Shown: positions 9,678-20,973 of the stretch, in pieces | Numbering within the stretch: the stretch's first letter is position 1 | How the letters are laid out: each line of letters starts with the position of its first letter | Assembly: GCA_014529385.2 (NCBI GenBank) | Contig: CM043971.1 | Span: forward strand, 28,971,709-29,035,708 | Source: Adiantum capillus-veneris | Taxonomy: Eukaryota; Streptophyta; Polypodiopsida; Polypodiales; Pteridaceae | Direction of reading: 5' to 3' | Length of the DNA: 64,000 bases | The notes under the pieces: model-generated | Seen by the model: the letters and a program-made list of their open reading frames with translations, nothing else | What the model was told of the DNA's origin: nothing | Databases searched by the model: none | Program-made: the position numbers and the translations under genes

Positions 9678-12600
9678 CTACTCCACATTTGATACCATAT
9701 CTGAACTTTGATCCAAGTGTGGTTGATGTGCACGAGTGAGGCCTTCTTTGGCTTTTAGAGCATGCCTTTCTGGAATCTTTATTCTAGAAAATGGTCCTTC
9801 TTTGTTGGGTCTCCAGGACCAAATAATTGCATCTACAGTTTCCCACACTTGTGGGTCCTTATAGTTGACAGCCCAATAACCCTTCCAACAATTGTTGTAA
9901 GCTTGAGTATATGTCATCCCACTTTTTCTTGCGCAAGGTGCCCAATATTGAATCAAGAGTTTTTTGTAGTTTGGTGATGTAGGCTCATTATCAATGTCAG
10001 ATAAAGCCATTGCAAGCCACACTGGATAGATTTCTGTGTCACTCGGAACAAGCATAAGAAAGTCACCTTGGTGCACATCAGACATAGGGTCAAACTCTTC
10101 CCTTGGCCTATCTCGTTGAGGCCCACAAAAATGATCGTTCAACTCTTCAAGTCCTAGGAATCTTTCTGCTCCTTGTTGCAAATTCATTGTAGTGCTTTGT
10201 AGGTGAGAATATTCTTGAGTTTTTGGCCAAAACATTTCATACAAGACTCCCTCTGATATGATTGCTTTTCCAATCTCTTCAATTACCTTACTCCAATAAT
10301 CTATCACGGGTCTATAATATCGCGGAATACTTGAACCATTCCCTAAATTTTTCCAAAATTTTATATAGTTCTTTAGCCCCAAAATGACTTCTTCGTGGGC
10401 CTTGACATACTCCGCCATTTGTACTAGAGGTGGATCTCCATGTGGTAACATTGGCTTGCCTTCTGTGTCTGTTTTCCAAAGGCAAATACTTCCACTCCAA
10501 CTTGATACACCTACATGTGCCTTATATTGCATCATTGGTGTCTCATCCTGCATAAAGAACCTGAACTGAAGCGGTTTGGAATGTCCAACAAGTATGTCTT
10601 GTCCATCACAAAGATAGCCATCACAATATTGCTTGAAATCGGGGATCTTTGTGAGAAAAAATGGAGCTGGAGATGAAGATGAGTTGTTTCGTAATGTATC
10701 CATAAAATGTGGCGAAGTATAGGTTTGTGTAACTCTCAGCTTCTCTGAAAACCTACTAAACATGGTGTCTATGTCCTCATGTGTATGCCCAACCATTAAA
10801 AATCCCAGCTGGATGGTTTTGAAAACACCCCTTGCGACAAGCATTGACAAATAGGCAAATAAGTATCGATTTTTGTTTTCCCCTGCACAATTATCCAATT
10901 GTAGCAACAAGTTCTCTGGCAATCTGCGAAATGTTGACCCCAATTCCTCTTCTGCAATTTCTGACGACTGCACAATGGGCTCTTTTCCATCACTCAAGTT
11001 ATGGTAGTCCAAAGCATCCCTTGAGTTCAAAGCATGTAGTAGTGAAATATTGCTCCTTGGAAGTCCATTTGTTACTAGATCACCAAGAGGATGCTTATCT
11101 ATCCTCTCTAGGTTATGTAAACAATTAGAAATTGAGCCAATTGTAAGATTTGGATCAGCTGGCCACAAACCATTCAAGACAAAGTGTCCGTAATGACCTT
11201 CTCCATGTCCATGAGTGATCATGCCAATCAATGCCACCTGCAGATTATATCCTGAATCCACACCCTTGGGAACAATGCGTAATCTAGGAATGGCAGTTTT
11301 CTTTTGATCCATCTTATCATGGATTATGCATACATATTTTTGTGGTTGAGTTTCTGAATACGTGCGCCATGCATAATATAGGCTTCTGCAACTCTTTTTT
11401 TGTGCCATGTGAACTTCTCTCTCCCTCAAGAGAAGAGCTCTCTCTTCAAGAGAAGGTTTAGCTTCTAACCTTGCCTTGATTGAGCTACAAATATTGCACT
11501 TAGAGAACTCACTCGTCTTTGTTAAAGTGACATGTGGGTACTCTTTGTTCCAAATTCTACCAAAAGAAGATTGGGATAGCTTCTTCTCATAGCCCATTTG
11601 GTCAAGTGTCGTGTTGATTTCACATAAAATATCCACTTGTTTGTATGTTGATGGAATCACCAATTGAGTCTCTCTTGAGCCATCTAGCAGTGTTCTACTT
11701 CTATGTGGCATCTTCTCAGAGTTGTTTTCCACAAACTCATTTAGTAGTGCTCTTGCTAAACTAGTATGTTGAAGTCCCCTTCTCAATGTACATGTGTTCC
11801 CATGTACATATTGGCGCACACCATTTTCAAAGTTCTCCTTGTATCGATAAAATGATGTCTTTGGTATTCCATGTAGCTCATACCATGCTCTACAACAAAC
11901 AATAGAGCCATTTATCCTGAATTGGTATCGTGACTTCTCATCTTTCTGATAACATATAGAAAGAAAATCATAAACATAATTAGTGCGTGCTTTTTGAGAC
12001 TCTCCCCAAAACTGTTGTCGTAACCTTGTCACCATATCACGATCTGCAAACTGGCAACATTTTTGTGCACAACAATCAATGCATGATACCCTTTGAATTG
12101 ATTTGTTTGAAAGGTAAAAAGTCGAAGCTGGTGCTGCTTTTGATTTTTGAGTCCTGTTCATGAAAGTGTATCGTCTCTTCCTTGACAACTGGACAACATT
12201 ACTCCCATCAAGTTTTTTTCCAACATTGTCATCGTTGGATACATCCTCATATGTAGCATGCATGCCATCAACAGGAACAAATCGTTGTAATGGGCTCCCA
12301 TTCAACATTGTTGTCTGCTTGATGGGCCACTTTAGCAAAGTGATGCTACCCACTTCAACCACATCATCAATGCTTGCATTTTCTCTTTCTCTTACAATCA
12401 GGACGAAGTTCCTGAAAGTTGACATAATCATGTGGAAATACATATAAGATGGTCCCTTCATTCATGGTTTGCATCATTGTGTCATCTTTTAAAAGGACCC
12501 TCTGATTTCTCCAAGACTCTCGAATCATTGCTTCAAATTCTGGGCTTGTCATAGGTATTGCATCTGTAACTAGAGGATCAGAATGATCATGTTCTTCATC

Positions 12601-12895
12601 ACCATTGTAGCTTTCCTATGGATCAATTAAGTTCCCATTCAATACAAAAGATTGCAAAAGAAGCTTTGACCATCGAACAACACTCCATAATGAGCCTTGG
12701 AGAGATGAAGTATCCATTGTAGGAAAAGGTAGGACCACATCCTTCAAGCATTCCTCCACTAGTATGGAGACATTTCCGTGCCCTATCTTTGTACCACCAC
12801 AAGTGGAATCGGGATCTGTTCTACACACACAGCCAATACCAACAATTTCATTGTCAAGTATCATATGTACTTTCTCCCCAGATTCAAAGTCCATC
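9678..12895 (-). pseudogene. DUF7869-like protein, candidate transposase of the giant TIR element (frameshifted)
   Basis: The main frame (12461-9678, 927 codons) has a Cys cluster CIDCCAQKCC at residues 127-136, then a region with RFRINGSIVCCRAWY. Blocks consistent with an RNase H-like fold follow: IIHDKMD (380-385), LDNCAGENKN (522-531) and GHTHEDID (558-565), then MFSRFSEKL. This arrangement is what I know from the uncharacterised DUF7869 proteins; calling it a transposase is inference from the acidic residues and from its place next to a TIR. An upstream segment (12894-12370) has SILVEECLKDVVLPFP and SLWSVVRW, resembling a small domain found in many plant transposon proteins. It has an in-frame TAG at 12616-12618 and shifts frame near 12380-12460 to meet the main ORF. 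A 3' splice site (CACTTACAG) ends at 12896, so at least one 5' exon lies further right, possibly across the satellite and element B. I could not find that exon. Confidence 0.72.
12616..12894 (-). pseudogene. N-terminal exon segment of the DUF7869-like gene
   Basis: Ninety-two codons from MDFESGEKVHMILDNEIVGI to a TAG. It has the shape of the small transposon-associated domain with a Gly-rich start, a central V.I.....D..LP.P pair and a final TLG/SLQG...W.K-like ending (here SLQGSLWSVVRWSKLLL). After the TAG the same frame continues as ESYNGDEEHDHSDP and MTSPEFEAMIRESWRNQRVL, so the stop looks like a mutation inside one exon. It starts immediately after a good acceptor site. Confidence 0.55.
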
Positions 12896-12959
12896 CTGTA
12901 AGTGAAAAAAATTACATTGTCAAATCCATAGTTATAGAAAAATACTCTTCAAACAAAAA

Positions 12960-13532
12960 ATCATGCTACAACATGGAAAAGGTTTGCATAGGTTGGACAA
13001 GTGGTGAACCTTGAGACCAAATCCTCCTTGCTATATTAATGGAAGTAAGGTTGGAAATTATGGTGGATCTTGAAACCAAAGCATCCTTGCTATATTAAAG
13101 CATAGGTTGGACAAGTGGTGGACCTAGTTGTAATACCCAATGCCACCTATCAACTACTATAGGACTATGCTTTCCAATGTCCAAGTATCCCTTGAGGCTT
13201 TCAAGGTTGAACATGTGGTGGACCTTGAAACGAAAATCCCCTTTCTATATCAGAGCATAGCTTGGACGAGTGGTGGACCTAGTTATAATGCCCAATATCC
13301 AAGGTGAAATACCTTAGGACCTTTCTACCTTGCTTGCCAATGTTTACGTAGCCCCTCATTTCTTTAATGGAAGCAAGGTTGGACAAGTGGTGGACCTTGA
13401 AACCAAAGCCTCTTTGCTATATGAGAGCATAGGTTGGACCTAGTTGCTATACCCACTGCCACCTATCAACTACTATAGGACTATGATTTCCAATGTCCAA
13501 GTATCCCTTGAGTCTTTCAAGGTTGAACACGT
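12960..13532 (+). repeat. Satellite family A, left part (interrupted by element B)
   Basis: Copies of a roughly 315-bp unit carrying the motif TTGGACAAGTGGTGGACC, with spacers such as 'tgccacctatcaactactataggac'. The array resumes at 22263 after element B, so it was one array before that insertion. The leftmost motif copy in the giant element is near 12992. Confidence 0.9.
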
Positions 13533-14674
13533 TGTGAGCGGGATGAAAACACACACAGCGCCTCTATAACGACCCGACACACACTCTTGGGAAGATACAC
13601 ACACACACTATGGGGCACCACTCGGCTTACACAACACACCTGGCCGAGACAGGGAACACACCTCTGGAGTGAGAGGAGAGAGACTATCCACTTGCCCACT
13701 CCACACAAACACACACACACACACACACACCCAAAAACTCAGCTCAAAAGAGGAGAATTTCTGATGTTTAGATACAAATGAGCTTGGGCCAACACCAATG
13801 GGGCAAACAGCTCACACAATATGGGTAAAATAAGCCAGATACAATCACAAACTGGAGCAGAAACTTCGCTCATAGGAGAAACTTACACAGAAAAACAGCA
13901 GGAAAAGAGTGAGGCATTTGGCAAAATGGACAGCGCCATCGCGTCCGGAACGGCCCAAAACCCCAGTCTGCAATGTCAAAGTGCTCAAATCCGACCTCGG
14001 ATGAGCAGTTTACGGCCAAAACAGGCTCCAAAATGAGCAAAAACACACCTGCGGCTGTTCCTCCTCTCTTCTCCACGTTTTTTCTGGTCTTCTCTCAGTT
14101 TTTTCAGTTCCCACACTTAGCTTTTTTAGTTGGGCACCCTTGGCCTTTTAGATGACCTCAAACGGACCCCGAACAGGCCAAAAACTGACCTCGCAGTGCA
14201 TAGTTGTCACCTTTTTGCATCATTCGCACACCTGGCACTCAGCTTTTTTTCCAATAATGCATCTCGCCACCATGTGAAGTGGCCCCAAAAAGTGGTCCTA
14301 ATGATGACCTTTCTACGTAACTCTCACAAGAAAACACCCACGTTGTGTCCGTCCTCATCCGCATGCAAATATTGACCTCGTTCGCCCTCCTGACGCCACT
14401 AGATGCCATCTGACGCACCTGCTGACCTCACGTCGTCGGCCCGCGGATAGCTTCCTCGAGAAGTTTTACGCGCTACCAACTCCTCCTTATTGTAGAAAAA
14501 CACAATGGTACTAGTAACGATGAAAATCGATGCACTATGTACATGGTGTCCTACCTGTACACATGTGGGCCCCACGTAACCACCTGGCTCTGGAAAATGG
14601 GCAATACTTTATTTGATGCACCATGCATGGGTATGTACATATGCGCAATCCCTTGCTCCAAAAAACTCCTGACA
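13533..14674 (-). repeat. 3' LTR of element B
   Basis: 1142 bp, almost identical to 21121-22262. It contains an (AC)n run near 13708-13730. The short ORFs inside it are on LTR DNA and are not supported as genes. Confidence 0.96.
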
Positions 14675-14696
14675 TAATTTGCCCATCCCCTAGCCT
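14675..14696 (-). other. Polypurine tract region of element B
   Basis: The minus strand reads GGCTAGGGGATGGGCAAATTA just before the 3' LTR. It is purine-rich but not a perfect tract. Confidence 0.5.
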
Positions 14697-14702
14697 GCTA
14701 GA

Positions 14703-17700
14703 TCATTCATGATCAGCAGCAGCAAAGAGAGATATGAGACTCGCCGCATCACAAGTCTCCTCATCCTTTACCAACATTTCTTGCTCCACCGACAACTCAT
14801 CTTGTTCCACCATCATCAATCTAGCATGATACAATTTAAGACGCAATCCATTTACCCTTGACTTATGTAGAACACCATCCAGGTTAGCCAGCTGATATGT
14901 GCCATTTGGAAAACACTCTACTACCTTGAAAGGGCCTTCCCACTTAATTTGAAACTTCTTTTGGAAGGTGTTGTCTAGCTTACTGTTGTAGCGCAAAACC
15001 AAGTCATGTTGCTTGATACCCTTACTTTTGACCTTTTCATTTAGCTTTGTCAAAGCCTTATCCTGCCTCTGCCCATAATGCTCCAAAGCGCTCATCCTAT
15101 CCAACTGGACCTCTTGTAACTGCAAGAGCCTCTCTTTGAATGCATCACTAGGCGGCCCAAGCAACTTCTCTAACATCTTGACCGCAGGCAACTCTACCTC
15201 CACAGGCAATAGTGCTTCCTTTCCATACACCAAATGAAATGGAGTAAACCCTGTACCTGTCTTCACCGAAGTACGGTAAGCCCATAATGCACTAGGCAAT
15301 TCCAAATCCCAATTCTTTCCTTGGTGCTCTGTCACTTTCGAAAGAATCTGTACCAACTCACCATTGAATCTTTCATTCAAGCCATTACACTGCGGGTAAT
15401 AAGGAGTGGTATGCTGGTGCCTAATCTTCATCTTTGTGCATAAGAAGTCTAGCAGTTTAGCTCTAAATCCTGGCCCCTTATCTGAAAGTAGCTCTAATGG
15501 CACCCCAAACTTGCAACATATTTCATCATACACAAATTTTGCCACATCCTTTGCAGTGATCTGTTTTACTGCTGTAGCCTCTGCCCATCTAGAAAGATAG
15601 TCCACTGCCGTCAAAATATAGCTTTTGCCCCTGCTTGTGATAGGTAACGGGCCTATTGCATCAATCCCCCACTTTTCAAACACATCAAACGCCATAATGG
15701 TTTTTCGTAGCTCTGGCTTCAACACTCTCTTCCCAAATGCTTGACACCTATTGCAAGACCTACACCAATGGTGAACATCCTTGTGCAAACTAGGCCATAC
15801 ATACCCCTCTTGCAAAATCTTATGCAAGGTGATCTTTAGAGCAAAATGGCCACCACATGCGCCTTCGTGATTCTCTTCCAACACTCTGTAAAGCTCCTCC
15901 CGCCAAGGTACACGTCTCAACACGAGATCAGCCCCTTTCATGTATAAGACATCACCAATCAATTTGTACCTGTATGCTCTACGCACAAAGCCATACTTCT
16001 TAGACTTCTGAATCTCCTTTGGAATGATTCCTGTTAGCAAAAACTCCTCTTCTTGAGCCAAACTTTCCCGGCCATGATAAAGAGGTAAAGTGGTCCTCAA
16101 CACAAATAGCTCCCCAATCATGCCTTGAGCTGCTTCATGTGCCTCTCCATTTAGAGCATGTTCAATGTGTCTGATACTCCATGCTTCAAACTTTTTTAAC
16201 AGGCCTTTAATTCTGAAGCACATTTCCTTCAATGAGGTGTTCTTGCTCTTCCACACACCCAACACTTGCTTCACCACTAACAAGGCATCACCTTTTATGC
16301 TCAACCTTCGAACCCCATGCTTCAAAAAAATGTGTAATCCGGCTTCCAATGTAGCATATTCAGCCTCATTGTTACTATGAGCATCCAATTTGAACCCTCT
16401 CTTGCATACTAGCTTCCCCTCTGGATCATAAAGTGCTATACCCCCTGAAGCTGCATCATGGCTCTTTCTGTATGAACCATCAAAGAACAACACATGTGCA
16501 TTGCTGATCTGTGGCACTTCTTCAACTACCTTTCTCACCACCTCTTCCTTAACAATAAGGGGATTCTCCTTGTAGGTCAACAAATCAGCTAGGGTAGCCC
16601 TTGTACTATCTTCCACTAGAAAAGAGAACTCAAACTCTTGCAGCTCAATTACCCATTTCTTCACCACATTTGACATGTTAATACCATTAATTAACTGTGG
16701 CAAAAAGGCATAACTCGTCAAGAAAACAAAAGGCCGTGGTAGCAAGTAATGACGAAATCGTCGGCAAGCAAATATTACACTGGCCATCACTAGCTCTACT
16801 TCCGATAACTTTCTCTCCGCTACCAACTTCACTCGGCTTGCACAATACACTGGCCTCATATAATGGCTGCCCTTCCCCTTTTGCAATAGCATGGCTCCAA
16901 TGGCATCATCCCCTACTGATGGATTTACATAAAAAACTTTCTCCCAATCAGGAGCCTGCATGGCTGACAACCCCCCTAACACCTCTTTCACCTCTTGAAA
17001 CACTTCTTCACACTTGTCATCCCATTGCAATGGATCATGCTTTGCCACTTGCTGTAATGGATAAAGAAGCTGCGAAGACAATGGAATAAACCGTGCCATG
17101 TACTTCACTTTGTGTATAAAGGTTGCCAATTGCTTCGTACTCATAGGTGATGGAAGAAGAATAATAGACTTAACCTTATCTGGATCAGCCTCAATGCCAT
17201 TTTCTGACACCATATGGCCCAATAACTTCACCCTTGGCTGTGCTAGATGACATTTCTTTGGATTTAGTTGTCCTCCACATTCATCATATCGAGCCAATAC
17301 CATCTGCAACTTCTCATGATGCTCAGCCCTACTGCTATAGACACAGAAGTCGTCCATAAAAGCCTTAACACAACTACCAATGAATGGTTCCAACACCCAA
17401 TTTGCTCTTTCTTGATAGAAAGATGGTCCATTTGACAACCCAAATGGCAATACTGTGTAGCAATAGCAGCCCCATGGCGTAATAAAAGTTGTCTTTGTGC
17501 GGTCTTTAAGAGCAATCTTCAATTGAAAATAGCCTGAAAAACCATCACACACACTGTACCTCTCATAACCTGCCACTGAATCCAAGATCTGATCGATGAA
17601 TGGAAGAGGATATGGGTTCTTCTTAGTGGCTGCGTTTAAGGGTTTAAAATCCACACAAATTCTCCACTTCCCATCCTTCTTTGGACTGACTACAACTGGA

Positions 17701-20054
17701 CTCACCCATTCTGTGGTCTCCACTGGAACTATGAACCCTGCCTTCAATAACTTGTCCACCTCTACCCGCAAGGCTTCCATTTGCTCTTGACCCATCCTTC
17801 TTAGCCTTTGCTGCACTGGCTTAGCACCTTCTTTCAGCTCTATATGCATCTCTTCACCCTTGAACCCTCTGATCTCTTCATATGAAGTAATGAACAAATC
17901 AGGAAAACTAGCCAGCATATGCAAATATATATCCTTCTCCATAGCTGAGAGGTCTCCACTGATCATTTGTGTCATCAATTCCTGCTTCTTTGACAACTCA
18001 ACCTTGGTTTGCATCAGCCCTTCAATCACTTCATAAGGCCCTTCACTTTCATCTTCAACTTCCTTCGCAAATGCGACTAAACCAATCTCCTGGATTTCTT
18101 TGTCCATCAAAAGAAATGCAACATCAGCATCCTCATCACTGCTGGTAGTGCTATCACTATCCTCATCTGTCACCATGGAAGAGTCTTCATCACTAGACTC
18201 ATCCTCATCTTCATAAAGCTCCTCTAATCGTTTCCTTGTGTCCATATTATAAAGCTTCTTGGTACCTGTCTTTCCATAGAGGCTAATTGTACCATGTCGC
18301 CAATCTTGAACAGCTCCCACTGCACGTAACCATGGTCTGCCCAGTATAATAGGATATGCTCCCAACCCTGCTGGCATCACATGAAAATCAACCACTGCCT
18401 TTGCATCATATGCCTCCACTTCTAAGCTCTTTACAACACCCAAGCATTTTACTTTTTGATGGTTTGCCAATCTGATCCGAAAACCTGACACCCCAGCCAC
18501 TGTGAGACCCATCTTCTCAACGCATGAGTGTGTTATGACGCATATTTGGGCTCCGCCATCCACATAACCTTGTCCCAAATTTTTCCTTTTATGCCACACA
18601 TCTACTATTGGACAAATGTCTGGTAGCTCGTCCATTGCCAACACCTTCACTGAACCTCTCTCTGGCTCTTTCTCCATTGGGTTAACCATCCTCTTCCACT
18701 GTCGCTTTAGCTTAGGCACCATCTCTATAAGCTGCCCAAAAGTAACATCTGCCTTCCTGCTCGTCAGATCCTCCTTCAAGTCATAGCTTAATTGCCCATC
18801 CCCTAGTGGAAAATCTGAAACATGAAACTTTCGACGAGCTCTCCTTTTCCTCTTGGCCTTGACATCCTCGCCTTCATGGCTCTTTCCTTTCTTCTTACTA
18901 GGACCTGAGGCACTTCTTCCTTCCTTATCCTCTGTGGTCCTCTTCCCAATAGGCATCACTAATGTATCCTCTAGCTTTGATGCCTTCTCCAAGGTGACTA
19001 CACTTAGCACTTTTGTCTTCCCTTTTTCCTCCTGGGTCAGTCCACTGGTTCCTTTGTCTCCCTTAATTTCGATGCCATAATCATTTGACCTAGTTAGCAC
19101 CTGTCTTGGAAATGGATACATGTCTCCCCCCATCCTTGGTGGCTTATCACATTGCGGGCTGATGTGACCCAACTCTCCACAATTATAACATGTGGGCGTC
19201 TGCCTCCAAAACCTACTATTACTTTGTCCAGCACCATTCCTAGGTCTTTCTTCACCTCCTGGCTGATTTGCAAACCGCCCTCGACCTCGATTATTTCCCA
19301 CTTGACCTAGCATGTTTAGGCTGAGATTCTTCATCAGATCAACCACTTGCCTCATGTCTTGCCTTAGGCCATCATCTTGCACTGCTGTAGTGACCACTGC
19401 TGGCATAACCTGAGTAGTAACAGGAACCACTGGTTCATGATGAACCCCTGACATGCGCCCTTGTAAAGACTCTATAGGCTGAAATTCAGACCTCATTGGC
19501 AAAGACTCCACCCCTAACTGGCTCATTTTCCTCAGCTTCCACTCTTTGTTCCTTGCTACCTCTAGTGCATCTTCATATGTCCTAGGCTTCTTTAGCTCTA
19601 CTCTCCAACGTATATTCTCCCAAAGACCAGCCAAGAACCTGTCCTTCTTCATCATGTCAGGCGGGGGTACCTGTGGTGCTAAAGCCTTGCACATTCGCTC
19701 CCATGCCAATGAAAACTTACGTATGTACGCATCTACTGGCTCACCTTCCTTTTGCACCAAAGCCTGTACTTCTTGCCACACTTTGTCAGGGTCTTCTATC
19801 TTCACAAACTCCACTTCCAATCCATGCCTTAGATTGTCCCAACTCAATCTTATAGGTGGATCAGCCATACGCAACTCCTCTTCAAATGCTTTGGACCAAG
19901 CTCGTGCATCACTCTTCAAACAAATTTGGAGAAGGCGTAACATTTGCGTAGGGTCATGAATCTGGTTGCTAATGCAGGCAACCTCCATCTTTTCCAAAAA
20001 TTCTTCCACATCTTCATCACTTCTTCCATGAAACTCGGGATAAGAGAAAGCCAT
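14703..20054 (-). CDS. gag-pol: Gag-Pol polyprotein of element B (Tat lineage), uninterrupted
   Basis: The open frame runs 20111-14703 (1802 codons). I prefer Met20, at 20054, because MAFSYPEFHGRSDEDVEEFL matches the gag start in element A. Domains in open-frame numbering: gag about 20-200; CCHC knuckle CYNCGELGHISPQC 308-321; protease YVDGGAQICVIT with DGG at 518-520; an acidic linker 634-665 rich in D, E and S; RT about 760-960 with FMDD 918-921; first RNase H about 1058-1180, where FYVNPSVGDD lacks the usual first Asp; second RNase H 1207-1330 with FFDGSY, NNEAEY and KGDALL; integrase HHCC finger ending CRSCNRC near 1456; DDE at GIDAIGP, LLSDKGP and LNERFNG (1484, 1543, 1580); GPF module WEGPFKVV near 1723. 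No chromodomain. It would act in virus-like particles and the nucleus to copy and insert the element. It looks potentially active. Confidence 0.96.
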   Translation of the reverse strand: MAFSYPEFHGRSDEDVEEFLEKMEVACISNQIHDPTQMLRLLQICLKSDARAWSKAFEEELRMADPPIRLSWDNLRHGLEVEFVKIEDPDKVWQEVQALVQKEGEPVDAYIRKFSLAWERMCKALAPQVPPPDMMKKDRFLAGLWENIRWRVELKKPRTYEDALEVARNKEWKLRKMSQLGVESLPMRSEFQPIESLQGRMSGVHHEPVVPVTTQVMPAVVTTAVQDDGLRQDMRQVVDLMKNLSLNMLGQVGNNRGRGRFANQPGGEERPRNGAGQSNSRFWRQTPTCYNCGELGHISPQCDKPPRMGGDMYPFPRQVLTRSNDYGIEIKGDKGTSGLTQEEKGKTKVLSVVTLEKASKLEDTLVMPIGKRTTEDKEGRSASGPSKKKGKSHEGEDVKAKRKRRARRKFHVSDFPLGDGQLSYDLKEDLTSRKADVTFGQLIEMVPKLKRQWKRMVNPMEKEPERGSVKVLAMDELPDICPIVDVWHKRKNLGQGYVDGGAQICVITHSCVEKMGLTVAGVSGFRIRLANHQKVKCLGVVKSLEVEAYDAKAVVDFHVMPAGLGAYPIILGRPWLRAVGAVQDWRHGTISLYGKTGTKKLYNMDTRKRLEELYEDEDESSDEDSSMVTDEDSDSTTSSDEDADVAFLLMDKEIQEIGLVAFAKEVEDESEGPYEVIEGLMQTKVELSKKQELMTQMISGDLSAMEKDIYLHMLASFPDLFITSYEEIRGFKGEEMHIELKEGAKPVQQRLRRMGQEQMEALRVEVDKLLKAGFIVPVETTEWVSPVVVSPKKDGKWRICVDFKPLNAATKKNPYPLPFIDQILDSVAGYERYSVCDGFSGYFQLKIALKDRTKTTFITPWGCYCYTVLPFGLSNGPSFYQERANWVLEPFIGSCVKAFMDDFCVYSSRAEHHEKLQMVLARYDECGGQLNPKKCHLAQPRVKLLGHMVSENGIEADPDKVKSIILLPSPMSTKQLATFIHKVKYMARFIPLSSQLLYPLQQVAKHDPLQWDDKCEEVFQEVKEVLGGLSAMQAPDWEKVFYVNPSVGDDAIGAMLLQKGKGSHYMRPVYCASRVKLVAERKLSEVELVMASVIFACRRFRHYLLPRPFVFLTSYAFLPQLINGINMSNVVKKWVIELQEFEFSFLVEDSTRATLADLLTYKENPLIVKEEVVRKVVEEVPQISNAHVLFFDGSYRKSHDAASGGIALYDPEGKLVCKRGFKLDAHSNNEAEYATLEAGLHIFLKHGVRRLSIKGDALLVVKQVLGVWKSKNTSLKEMCFRIKGLLKKFEAWSIRHIEHALNGEAHEAAQGMIGELFVLRTTLPLYHGRESLAQEEEFLLTGIIPKEIQKSKKYGFVRRAYRYKLIGDVLYMKGADLVLRRVPWREELYRVLEENHEGACGGHFALKITLHKILQEGYVWPSLHKDVHHWCRSCNRCQAFGKRVLKPELRKTIMAFDVFEKWGIDAIGPLPITSRGKSYILTAVDYLSRWAEATAVKQITAKDVAKFVYDEICCKFGVPLELLSDKGPGFRAKLLDFLCTKMKIRHQHTTPYYPQCNGLNERFNGELVQILSKVTEHQGKNWDLELPSALWAYRTSVKTGTGFTPFHLVYGKEALLPVEVELPAVKMLEKLLGPPSDAFKERLLQLQEVQLDRMSALEHYGQRQDKALTKLNEKVKSKGIKQHDLVLRYNSKLDNTFQKKFQIKWEGPFKVVECFPNGTYQLANLDGVLHKSRVNGLRLKLYHARLMMVEQDELSVEQEMLVKDEETCDAASLISLFAAADHE

Positions 20055-20156
20055 GGCTACCCAAATTATGATGCTTTGAGAACCCCTTCGAACACACGTG
20101 CAAGAACCCAAAACTTTTCACTTCCCAATCCCTAGAAACTTCAATGGAGCTCAACT

Positions 20157-20399
20157 TTAGATAAGGACAAACACATGCACATCAAATGAGTTTTCATAGT
20201 TGATCATCGGAATGACAACAGGCAAAGGACATTCCAGGATCTCTCTCAATCTTCTTGGCCCAAACATAAAGACTATGCGCTGCTGGAAAAAGATCTTCCT
20301 GGACACATGAACATTAATCTGAATTCTTTGCGTTAAATGAAAAGGAGTGAACTGAGGGCCATTTTGATCATCCATTAAAGCCAACCATGAAGCTCCCAA
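20157..20399 (-). CDS. Small ORF upstream of gag in element B, conserved with element A
   Basis: About 80 codons, with no ATG at the left edge of similarity (the frame opens at a TTG; an internal ATG follows in LALMDDQNG). It contains QRIQINVHVSRKIFFQQRIV, FGPRRLREILE and FDVHVFVLI. The same arrangement occurs twice in element A although the DNA there is strongly diverged, and once in element C with a one-base deletion near 63127. I do not recognise the family. It could be a separate small protein, a domain reached by splicing, or a remnant of the extra Tat ORF. Confidence 0.5.
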   Translation of the reverse strand: MGASWLALMDDQNGPQFTPFHLTQRIQINVHVSRKIFFQQRIVFMFGPRRLREILECPLPVVIPMINYENSFDVHVFVLI

Positions 20400-20973
20400 G
20401 AAGGCACACCTGATTCAACCTCTGATTTTGCCAAAATTTCAGTAGCATAACTGCATAAATGGCTCAAAATACCAAAAAACCAGCCATCATAACTTGGGAA
20501 AATTTCGACAGAGTTTCCCCAGAAGTAGAGCAGTAGGAACCCAAAATATAGACTGTCTATGTATGCATAAACTGTCAACAATAGAACCCGAGCATCAAGT
20601 AGGACTCACTAGTACATAGCCTATGGCGAGGTCACGAAAAGGGTGCTCCAGCTACCTGTATCACCGAAAGGATCTCCACATTTGAGAATCCCCCAGCTCA
20701 ATAAAAACCTCACGCTATCGACCCTCACACGAAAGCTAATGCAAATCGCGTATAGTCAAGTCTCAGAAATGACTATCTTCCAGACCAAGTCTCAGAAATG
20801 GCTGGGACTGCCAAATAAAACCATATATGGCTCCACAAAGGCGTACAATGGCAGTTTCCACAAGTAACGTACAATCCAACAGACAATGCGCTCAAATAGG
20901 CGCCAAGTGATGCATTCCCACAACAACTGCAAGTGACATCACTGTACTCCAGCTACCTGTACCTGTGTGAATC
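20400..20973 (-). other. Untranslated leader of element B
   Basis: Between the small ORF and the heptamer-like repeat. It holds only short frames (for example 68 codons at 20581-20375), and I see no domain. It is conserved nearly base for base in element C (63170-63745). Confidence 0.5.

Noticed and set aside
13517-13726. MCVCVCLCG-type ORFs in the LTRs of elements B and C
   Set aside because: Produced by an (AC)n run and LTR sequence; they recur only because the LTR recurs.
16697-17089. 130-codon plus-strand ORF (also at 59470-59862)
   Set aside because: It is the antisense shadow of the highly conserved RT/RNase H coding region of elements B and C.
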